DNA from: Megalopta genalis | Lineage: Eukaryota; Arthropoda; Insecta; Hymenoptera; Halictidae | NCBI RefSeq assembly: GCF_051020955.1 | Contig: NW_027476282.1 | Coordinates: 248,001-312,000 of the forward strand | Length of the DNA: 64,000 nucleotides | Reading direction: 5' to 3' | Shown here: positions 52,801 to 63,672 of the stretch, one piece after another | Layout: the number at the start of each line of letters is the position of its first letter | Position numbering within the stretch: the stretch's first letter is position 1 | Program-made: the position numbers and the translations under genes | Notes under the pieces: generated by a model | What the model was told of the DNA's origin: nothing | Seen by the model: only the letters and a program-made list of their open reading frames with translations | Database searches by the model: none

Positions 52801-54276
52801 TCGTTAGTTCCATCTGCATTTGAAGCTATAACACTTATATCGATAGTATCGGAAGCTAAATAATTTGCTTCGCATGGATTTGAAGCTAAACTTTCTACAT
52901 CGCATTGATTTGAAGCTAAATCATGTAATTCGCTTGGATTGGAAGGTAAATCGTTAGTTTCGTCTGCATTTGAAGCTATATCACTTATATCGCTAGTATC
53001 TGAAGCTAAATCATTTGTTTCGCATGGATTTCAAGCTGAACCTTCTACATCGCATTGATTTGCAGCTAATTCATGTGTTTCGCATAGATTTGAAGAAAAG
53101 CCTCAATAATTCGCATGGATTTGAAGCTAACTCGTTAGTTTCGTCTGCATTTGAGGCTGTATCACTTACATCTCAAGTATCTGAAGCTAAATCATTTGTG
53201 TCGCAAGGATTTGAAGCTAAACCTTCTACATAGCATTGATTTGAAGCTTAATCAAGTGTTTCGTATGGATTTGAAGCTAACTCGTTAGTTTCATCTGCAT
53301 TTGAAGCTATAAAACTTATATCGCTAGTATCTGAAGCTAAATAATTTGCTTCGCATGGATTTGTAGCTAAACTTTCTACATCGCATTGATTTGAAGCTAA
53401 ATCATGTAATACGCTCGGATTGGAAGCTAAATCGTTTGTTTCGTCTGCATTTGAAGATATATCACTTATATCCCAAGTGTTTGAAGATAAATCATTTGTT
53501 TCGCATGGATTTCAAGCTAAACCTTCTACATGGCATTGATTTGAAGCTAATTCATGTGATTCGCTTGGATTGGAAGCTAACTCGATGGTTTCGTCTACAT
53601 TTGAAGCTATATCACTTATATCCCAAGTGATTGAAGCGAAATCATTTGCTTCGCATGGATTTGAAGTTAAACCTTCTACATCGCATTGATTTAAATCTAA
53701 ATCATGTGTTTCGCTTGGATTGGAAGCTGACTCGTTTATTTCATCTGCATTTGAAGCCGTGTCACTTATATCGCAAGTATCTGAAGCTAAATCATTTGTG
53801 TCTCATGGATTTGAAACTAAACCTTCTACATAGCATTGACCTGCAGCTAAATCATGTGTCTCGCTTGGATTTGGAGCTAACTCGTTAGTTTCGTCTGCAT
53901 TTGAAGCTATATCACTTATATCGCTAGTATCTGAAGCTAAATCATTTGTTTCGCATGGATTTCAAGCTGAACCTTCTACATCGCATTGATTTGCAGCTAA
54001 ATCATGTGTTTCGCATAGATTTGAAGCAAAGCCTTAATAATTCGCATGGATTTTAAGCTAACTCGTTAGTTTCGTCTGCATTTGAAGCTGTATCACTTAC
54101 ATCGCAAGTAACTGAAGCTAAATCATTTGTGTCGCAAGGATTTGAAGCTAAACCTTCTACATAGCATTGATTTGAAGCTTAATCAAGTGTTTCGTATGGA
54201 TTTGAAGCTAACTCGTTAGTTTCATCTGCATTTGAAGCTATAAAACTTATATCGCTAGTATCTGAAGCTAAATAAT
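49803..54276. repeat. Super-repeat P1 (4,474 bp)
   Basis: This is the first full copy of the right-hand super-repeat, phased from the unit ttgcttcgcatgg. It shares internal landmarks with P2 at +900, +1,231, +1,681, +2,131 and +2,507. It differs from P2 in having a 1,081-bp duplicated part (51,934-53,014 and 53,015 onward) and in lacking P2's second 1,230-bp subunit. A joint at about 52,950 (ggaaggtaaatcgttagttt) has lost 300 bp, two pentamers, compared with 51,484-51,934. The start chosen is arbitrary, as in any tandem array. Confidence 0.9.
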
Positions 54277-57200
54277 TTGCTTCGCATGGATTTGAAGCTA
54301 AACTTTCTACATCGCATTGATTTGAAGCTAAATCATGTAATTCGCTCGGATTGGAAGCTAAATCGTTTGTTTCGTCTGCATTTGAAGATATATCACTTAT
54401 ATCCCAAGTGTTTGAAGATAAATCATTTGTTTCGCATGGATTTCAAGCTAAACCTTCTACATGGCATTGATTTGAAGCTAAATCATGTGATTCGCTTGGA
54501 TTGGAAGCTAACTCGATGGTTTCGTCTACATTTGAAGCCATATCACTTATATCCCAAGTGTTTGAAGCTAAATCATTTGCTTCGCATGGATTTGAAGCTA
54601 AACCTTCTACATCGCATTGATTTAAAGCTAAATCATGTGTTTCGCTTGGATTGGAAGCTAACTTGTTTATTTCATCTGCATTTGCAGCTGTATCACTTAT
54701 ATCGCAAGTATCTGAAGCTAAATCATTTGTGTCACAAGGATTTGAAGCTAAACCTTCTACATAGCATTGATCTGAAGCTTAATCATGTGTTTCGTATGGA
54801 TTTGAAGCTAACTCGTTAGTTTCATCTGCATTTGAAGCTATAACACTTATATCGCTAGTATCTGAAGCTAAATAATTTGCTTCGCATGGATTTGAAGCTA
54901 AACTTTCTACATCGCATTGATTTGAAGCTAAATCATGTAATTCGCTTGGATTGGAAGCTAAATCGTTTGTTTCGTCTGCATTTGTAGCTGTATCACTTAT
55001 ATCGCAAGTATCTGAAGCTAAATCATTTGTGTCTCATGGATTTGAAACTAAACCTTCTACATAGCATTGACCTGCAGCTAAATCATGTGTCTCGCTTGGA
55101 TTTGGTGCTAACTCGTTAGTTTCGTCTGCATTTGAAGCTATATCACTTATATCGCTAGTATCTGAAGATAAATCATTTGTTTCGCATGGATTTCAAGCTG
55201 AACCTTCTACATCGCATTGATTTGCTGCTAAATCATGTGTTTCGCATAGATTTGAAGCAAAGCCTTAATAATTCGCATGGATTTGATGCTAACTCGTTAG
55301 TTTCGTCTGCATTTGAAGCTGTATCACTTACATCGCAAGTATCTGAAGCTAAATCATTTGTGTCGCAAGGATTTGAAGCTAAACCTTCTACATAGCATTG
55401 ATTTGAAGCTTAATCAAGTGTTTCGTATGGATTTGAAGCTAACTCGTTAGTTTCATCTGCATTTGAAGCTATAAAACTTATATCGCTAGTATCTGAAGCT
55501 AAATAATTTGCTTCGCATGGATTTGAAGCTAAACTTTCTACATCGCATTGATTTGAAGCTAAATCATGTAATTCGCTCGGATTGGAATCTAAATCGTTTG
55601 TTTCGTCTGCATTTGAAGATATATCACTTATATCCCAAGTGTTTGAAGCTAAATCATTTGCTTCGCATGGATTTGAAGCTAAACCTTCTACATCGCATTG
55701 ATTTAAAGCTAAATCATGTGTTTCGCTTGGATTGGAAGCTAACTCGTTTATTTCTTCTGCATTTGCAGCTGTATCACTTATATCGCAAGTATCTGAAGCT
55801 AAATCATTTGTGTCGCAAGGATTTGAAGCTAATCCTTCTACATAGCATTGATCTGAAGCTTAATCATGTGTTTCGTATGGATTTGAAGCTAACTCGTTAG
55901 TTTCATCTGCATTTGAAGCTATAACACTTATATCGCTAGTATCTGAAGCTAAATAATTTGCTTCGCATGGATTTGAAGCTAAACTTTCTACATCGCATTG
56001 ATTTGAAGCTAAATCATGTAATTCGCTTGGATTGGAAGGTAAATCGTTTGTTTCGTCTGCATTTGAAGATATATCACTTATATCCCAAGTGTTTGAAGAT
56101 AAATCATTTGCTTCGCATGGATTTGAAGCTAATCCATCTACATCGCAATGATTTGAAGCTAAATCATGTGTTTCGCATGGATTTGGAGCTAACTCGTTTA
56201 TTTTGTCTGCATTTGTAGCTGTATCACTTATATCGCAAGTATCTGAAGCTAAATCATTTGTGTCTCATGGATTTGAAACTAAACCTTCTACGTAGCATTG
56301 ACTTGCAGCTAAATCATGTGTTTCGCTTGGATTTGGAGCTAACTCGTTAGTTTCGTCTGCATTTGAAGCTATATCACTTATATCGCTAGTATCTGAAGCT
56401 AAATCATTTGTTTCGCATGGATTTCAAGCTGAACCTTCTACATCGCATTGATTTGCAGCTAAATCATGTGTTTCGCATAGATTTGAAGAAAAGCCTCAAT
56501 AATTCGCATGGATTTGAAGCTAACTCGTTAGTTTCGTCTGCATTTGAAGCTGTATCACTTACATCGCAAGTATCTGAAGCTAAATCATTTGTGTCGCAAG
56601 GATTTGAAGCTAAACCTTCTACATAGCATTGATTTGAAGCTTAATCAAGTGTTTCGTATGGATTTGAAGCTAACTCGTTAGTTTCATCTGCATTTGAAGC
56701 TATAAAACTTATATCGCTAGTATCTGAAGCTAAATAATTTGCTTCGCATGGATTTGTAGCTAAACTTTCTACATCGCATTGATTTGAAGCTAAATCATGT
56801 AATACGCTCGGATTGGAAGCTAAATCGTTTGTTTCGTCTGCATTTGAAGATATATCACTTATATCCCAAGTGTTTGAAGATAAATCATTTGTTTCGCATG
56901 GATTTCAAGCTAAACCTTCTACATGGCATTGATTTGAAGCTAATTCATGTGATTCGCTTGGATTGGAAGCTAACTCGATGGTTTCGTCTACATTTGAAGC
57001 TATATCACTTATATCCCAAGTGTTTGAAGCGAAATCATTTGCTTCGCATGGATTTGAAGTGAAACCTTCTACATCGCATTGATTTAAAGCTAAATCATGT
57101 GTTTCGCTTGGATTGGAAGCTGACTCGTTTATTTCATCTGCATTTGAAGCCGTGTCACTTATATCGCAAGTATCTGAAGCTAAATCATTTGTGTCTCATG

Positions 57201-58899
57201 GATTTGAAACTAAACCTTCTACATAGCATTGACCTGCAGCTAAATCATGTGTCTCGCTTGGATTTGGAGCTAACTCGTTAGTTTCGTCTGCATTTGAAGC
57301 TATATCACTTATATCGCTAGTATCTGAAGCTAAATCATTTGTTTCGCATGGATTTCAAGCTGAACCTTCTACATCGCATTGATTTGCAGCTAAATCATGT
57401 GTTTCGCATAGATTTGAAGCAAAGCCTTAATAATTCGCATGGATTTGAAGCTAACTCGTTAGTTTCGTCTGCATTTGAAGCTGTATCACTTACATCGCAA
57501 GTATCTGAAGCTAAATCATTTGTGTCGCAAGGATTTGAAGCTAAACCTTCTACATAGCATTGATTTGAAGCTTAATCAAGTGTTTCGTATGGATTTGAAG
57601 CTAACTCGTTAGTTTCATCTGCATTTGAAGCTATAAAACTTATATCGCTAGTATCTGAAGCTAAATAATTTGCTTCGCATGGATTTGAAGCTAAACTTTC
57701 TACATCGCATTGATTTGAAGCTAAATCATGTAATTCGCTCGGATTGGAAGCTAAATCGTTTGTTTCGTCTGCATTTGAAGATATATCACTTATATCCCAA
57801 GTGTTTGAAGATAAATCATTTGTTTCGCATGGATTTCAAGCTAAACCTTCTACATGGCATTGATTTGAAGCTAAATCATGTGATTCGCTTGGATTGGAAG
57901 CTAACTCGATGGTTTCGTCTACATTTGAAGCCATATCACTTATATCCCAAGTGTTTGAAGCTAAATCATTTGCTTCGCATGGATTTGAAGCTAAACCTTC
58001 TACATCGCATTGATTTAAAGCTAAATCATGTGTTTCGCTTGGATTGGAAGCTAACTTGTTTACTTATCTGCATTTGCAGCTGTATCACTTATATCGCAAG
58101 TATCTGAAGCTAAATCATTTGTGTCGCAAGGATTTGAAGCTAAACCTTCTACATAGCATTGATCTGAAGCTTAATCATGTGTTTCGTATGGATTTGAAGC
58201 TAACTCGTTAGTTTCATCTGCATTTGAAGCTATAACACTTATATCGCTAGTATCTGAAGCTAAATAATTTGCTTCGCATGGATTTGAAGCTAAACTTTCT
58301 ACATCGCATTGATTTGAAGCTAAATCATGTAATTCGCTTGGATTGGAAGCTAAATCGTTTGTTTCGTCTGCATTTGTAGCTGTATCACTTATATCGCAAG
58401 TATCTGAAGCTAAATCATTTGTGTCTCATGGATTTGAAACTAAACCTTCTACATAGCATTGACTTGCAGCTAAATCATGTGTTTCGCTTGGATTTGGAGC
58501 TAACTCGTTAGTTTCGTCTGCATTTGAAGCTATATCACTTATATCGCTAGCATCTGAAGCTAAATCATTTGTTTCGCATGGATTTCAAGCTGAACCTTCT
58601 ACATCGCATTGATTTGCAGCTAAATCATGTGTTTCGCATAGATTTGAAGCAAAGCCTTAATAATTCGCATGGATTTGAAGCTAACTCGTTAGTTTCGTCT
58701 GCATTTGAAGCTGTATCACTTACATCGCAAGTATCTGAAGCTAAATCATTTGTGTCGCAAGGATTTGAAGCTAAACCTTCTACATAGCATTGATTTGAAG
58801 CTTAATCAAGTGTTTCGTATGGATTTGAAGCTAACTCGTTAGTTTCATCTGCATTTGAAGCTATAAAACTTATATCGCTAGTATCTGAAGCTAAATAAT
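54277..58899. repeat. Super-repeat P2 (4,623 bp)
   Basis: This is the second full copy. Up to +2,507 its landmarks match P1 base for base in spacing. It then runs through landmarks at 57,339, 57,670 and 58,569. Its last 1,230 bp (57,670-58,899) is a near copy of the first 1,231 bp of the next super-repeat. That subunit lacks one base in its D unit at about 58,058 (ttgtttacttatctgc instead of ttgtttatttcatctgc), which breaks the + frame. Confidence 0.9.
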
Positions 58900-60130
58900 T
58901 TGCTTCGCATGGATTTGAAGCTAAACTTTCTACATCGCATTGATTTGAAGCTAAATCATGTAATTCGCTCGGATTGGAAGCTAAATCGTTTGTTTCGTCT
59001 GCATTTGAAGATATATCACTTATATCCCAAGTGTTTGAAGATAAATCATTTGTTTCGCATGGATTTCAAGCTAAACCTTCTACATGGCATTGATTTGAAG
59101 CTAAATCATGTGATTCGCTTGGATTGGAAGCTAACTCGATGGTTTCGTCTACATTTGAAGCCATATCACTTATATCCCAAGTGTTTGAAGCTAAATCATT
59201 TGCTTCGCATGGATTTGAAGCTAAACCTTCTACATCGCATTGATTTAAAGCTAAATCATGTGTTTCGCTTGGATTGGAAGCTAACTTGTTTATTTCATCT
59301 GCATTTGCAGCTGTATCACTTATATCGCAAGTATCTGAAGCAAAATCATTTGTGTCGCAAGGATTTGAAGCTAAACCTTCTACATAGCATTGATCTGAAG
59401 CTTAATCATGTGTTTCGTATGGATTTGAAGCTAACTCGTTAGTTTCATCTGCATTTGAAGCTATAACACTTATATCGCTAGTATCTGAAGCTAAATAATT
59501 TGCTTCGCATGGATTTGAAGCTAAACTTTCTACATCGCATTGATTTGAAGCTAAATCATGTAATTCGCTTGGATTGGAAGCTAAATCGTTTGTTTCGTCT
59601 GCATTTGTAGCTGTATCACTTATATCGCAAGTATCTGAAGCTAAATCATTTGTGTCTCATGGATTTGAAACTAAAGCTTCTACATAGCATTGACCTGCAG
59701 CTAAATCATGTGTCTCGCTTGGATTTGGTGCTAACTCGTTAGTTTCGTCTGCATTTGAAGCTATATCACTTATATCGCTAGTATCTGAAGATAAATCATT
59801 TGTTTCGCATGGATTTCAAGCTGAACCTTCTACATCGCATTGATTTGCTGCTAAATCATGTGTTTCGCATAGATTTGAAGCAAAGCCTTAATAATTCGCA
59901 TGGATTTGATGCTAACTCGTTAGTTTCGTCTGCATTTGAAGCTGTATCACTTACATCGCAAGTATCTGAAGCTAAATCATTTGTGTCGCAAGGATTTGAA
60001 GCTAAACCTTCTACATAGCATTGATTTGAAGCTTAATCAAGTGTTTCGTATGGATTTGAAGCTAACTCGTTAGTTTCATCTGCATTTGAAGCTATAAAAC
60101 TTATATCGCTAGTATCTGAAGCTAAATAAT
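57670..60130. repeat. 1.23-kb subunit, tandem pair
   Basis: 57,670-58,899 (1,230 bp) and 58,900-60,130 (1,231 bp) are adjacent copies of the same 41-monomer subunit. The one-base difference lies in the D unit near 58,058. A C/D variation near the end also differs: ggatttggagc in the first, ggatttggtgc in the second. The same pair occurs one super-repeat later at 62,443-63,672 and 63,673 onward. Single copies start at 49,803 and 54,277. Confidence 0.88.
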
Positions 60131-63100
60131 TTGCTTCGCATGGATTTGAAGCTAAACTTTCTACATCGCATTGATTTGAAGCTAAATCATGTAATTCGCT
60201 CGGATTGGAATCTAAATCGTTTGTTTCGTCTGCATTTGAAGATATATCACTTATATCCCAAGTGTTTGAAGATAAATCATTTGTTTCGCATGGATTTCAA
60301 GCTAAACCTTCTACATGGCATTGATTTGAAGCTAAAACATGTGATTCGCTTGGATTGGAAGCTAACTCGATGGTTTCGTCTACATTTGAAGCTATATCAC
60401 TTATATCCCAAGTGTTTGAAGCTAAATCATTTGCTTCGCATGGATTTGAAGCTAAACCTTCTACATCGCATTGATTTAAAGCTAAATCATGTGTTTCGCT
60501 TGGATTGGAAGCTAACTCGTTTATTTCTTCTGCATTTGCAGCTGTATCACTTATATCGCAAGTATCTGAAGCTAAATCATTTGTGTCGCAAGGATTTGAA
60601 GCTAATCCTTCTACATAGCATTGATCTGAAGCTTAATCATGTGTTTCGTATGGATTTGAAGCTAACTCGTTAGTTTCATCTGCATTTGAAGCTATAACAC
60701 TTATATCGCTAGTATCTGAAGCTAAATAATTTGCTTCGCATGGATATGAAGCTAAACTTTCTACATCGCATTGATTTGAAGCTAAATCATGTAATTCGCT
60801 TGGATTGGAAGGTAAATCGTTTGTTTCGTCTGCATTTGAAGATATATCACTTATATCCCAAGTGTTTGAAGATAAATCATTTGCTTCGCATGGATTTGAA
60901 GCTAATCCATCTACATCGCAATGATTTGAAGCTAAATCATGTGTTTCGCATGGATTTGGAGCTAACTCGTTTATTTTGTCTGCATTTGTAGCTGTATCAC
61001 TTATATCGCAAGTATCTGAAGCTAAATCATTTGTGTCTCATGGATTTGAAACTAAACCTTCTACATAGCATTGACTTGCAGCTAAATCATGTGTTTCGCT
61101 TGGATTTGGAGCTAACTCGTTAGTTTCGTCTGCATTTGAAGCTATATCACTTATATCGCTAGTATCTGAAGCTAAATCATTTGTTTCGCATGGATTTCAA
61201 GCTGAACCTTCTACATCGCATTGATTTGCAGCTAAATCATGTGTTTCGCATAGATTTGAAGAAAAGCCTCAATAATTCGCATGGATTTGAAGCTAACTCG
61301 TTAGTTTCGTCTGCATTTGAAGCTGTATCACTTACATCGCAAGTATCTGAAGCTAAATCATTTGTGTCGCAAGGATTTGAAGCTAAACCTTCTACATAGC
61401 ATTGATTTGAAGCTTAATCAAGTGTTTCGTATGGATTTGAAGCTAACTCGTTAGTTTCATCTGCATTTGAAGCTATAAAACTTATATCGCTAGTATCTGA
61501 AGCTAAATAATTTGCTTCGCATGGATTTGTAGCTAAACTTTCTACATCGCATTGATTTGAAGCTAAATCATGTAATACGCTCGGATTGGAAGCTAAATCG
61601 TTTGTTTCGTCTGCATTTGAAGATATATCACTTATATCCCAAGTGTTTGAAGATAAATCATTTGTTTCGCATGGATTTCAAGCTAAACCTTCTACATGGC
61701 ATTGATTTGAAGCTAATTCATGTGATTCGCTTGGATTGGAAGCTAACTCGATGGTTTCGTCTACATTTGAAGCTATATCACTTATATCCCAAGTGTTTGA
61801 AGCGAAATCATTTGCTTCCCATGGATTTGAAGTTAAACCTTCTACATCGCATTGATTTAAAGCTAAATCATGTGTTTCGCTTGGATTGGAAGCTGACTCG
61901 TTTATTTCATCTGCATTTGAAGCCGTGTCACTTATATCGCAAGTATCTGAAGCTAAATCATTTGTGTCTCATGGATTTGAAACTAAACCTTCTACATAGC
62001 ATTGACCTGCAGCTAAATCATGTGTCTCGCTTGGATTTGGAGCTAACTCGTTAGTTTCGTCTGCATTTGAAGCTATATCACTTATATCGCTAGTATCTGA
62101 AGCTAAATCATTTGTTTCGCATGGATTTCAAGCTGAACCTTCTACATCGCATTGATTTGCAGCTAAATCATGTGTTTCGCATAGATTTGAAGCAAAGCCT
62201 TAATAATTCGCATGGATTTGAAGCTAACTCGTTAGTTTCGTCTGCATTTGAAGCTGTATCACTTACATCGCAAGTATCTGAAGCTAAATCATTTGTGTCG
62301 CAAGGATTTGAAGCTAAACCTTCTACATAGCATTGATTTGAAGCTTAATCAAGTGTTTCGTATGGATTTGAAGCTAACTCGTTAGTTTCATCTGCATTTG
62401 AAGCTATAAAACTTATATCGCTAGTATCTGAAGCTAAATAATTTGCTTCGCATGGATTTGAAGCTAAACTTTCTACATCGCATTGATTTGAAGCTAAATC
62501 ATGTAATTCGCTCGGATTGGAAGCTAAATCGTTTGTTTCGTCTGCATTTGAAGATATATCACTTATATCCCAAGTGTTTGAAGATAAATCATTTGTTTCG
62601 CATGGATTTCAAGCTAAACCTTCTACATGGCATTGATTTGAAGCTAAATCATGTGATTCGCTTGGATTGGAAGCTAACTCGATGGTTTCGTCTACATTTG
62701 AAGCCATATCACTTATATCCCAAGTGTTTGAAGCTAAATCATTTGCTTCGCATGGATTTGAAGCTAAACCTTCTACATCGCATTGATTTAAAGCTAAATC
62801 ATGTGTTTCGCTTGGATTGGAAGCTAACTTGTTTATTTATCTGCATTTGCAGCTGTATCACTTATATCGCAAGTATCTGAAGCTAAATCATTTGTGTCGC
62901 AAGGATTTGAAGCTAAACCTTCTACATAGCATTGATCTGAAGCTTAATCATGTGTTTCGTATGGATTTGAAGCTAACTCGTTAGTTTCATCTGCATTTGA
63001 AGCTATAACACTTATATCGCTAGTATCTGAAGCTAAATAATTTGCTTCGCATGGATTTGAAGCTAAACTTTCTACATCGCATTGATTTGAAGCTAAATCA

Positions 63101-63672
63101 TGTAATTCGCTTGGATTGGAAGCTAAATCGTTTGTTTCGTCTGCATTTGTAGCTGTATCACTTATATCGCAAGTATCTGAAGCTAAATCATTTGTGTCTC
63201 ATGGATTTGAAACTAAACCTTCTACATAGCATTGACTTGCAGCTAAATCATGTGTTTCGCTTGGATTTGGAGCTAACTCGTTAGTTTCGTCTGCATTTGA
63301 AGCTATATCACTTATATCGCTAGTATCTGAAGCTAAATCATTTGTTTCGCATGGATTTCAAGCTGAACCTTCTACATCGCATTGATTTGCAGCTAAATCA
63401 TGTGTTTCGCATAGATTTGAAGCAAAGCCTTAATAATTCGCATGGATTTGAAGCTAAATCGGTAATTTCGTCTGCATTTGAAGCTGTATCACTTACATCG
63501 CAAGTATCTGAAGCTAAATCATTTGTGTCGCAAGGATTTGAAGCTAAACCTTCTACATAGCATTGATTTGAAGCTTAATCAAGTGTTTCGTATGGATTTG
63601 AAGCTAACTCGTTAGTTTCATCTGCATTTGAAGCTATAAAACTTATATCGCTAGTATCTGAAGCTAAATAAT
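58900..63672. repeat. Super-repeat P3 (4,773 bp)
   Basis: This is the third full copy, equal in structure to P2 with one extra pentamer: the distance from 60,131 to 60,731 is 600 bp, where P2 (55,508 to 55,958) has 450 bp. The extra 150 bp lies at about 60,272-60,421 and includes catggcattgatttgaag and ctaaaacatgtgattcgc. Its last subunit (62,443-63,672) has the same kind of one-base loss (tttatttatctgc near 62,832) as P2, which supports common descent of the two copies. Confidence 0.9.
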
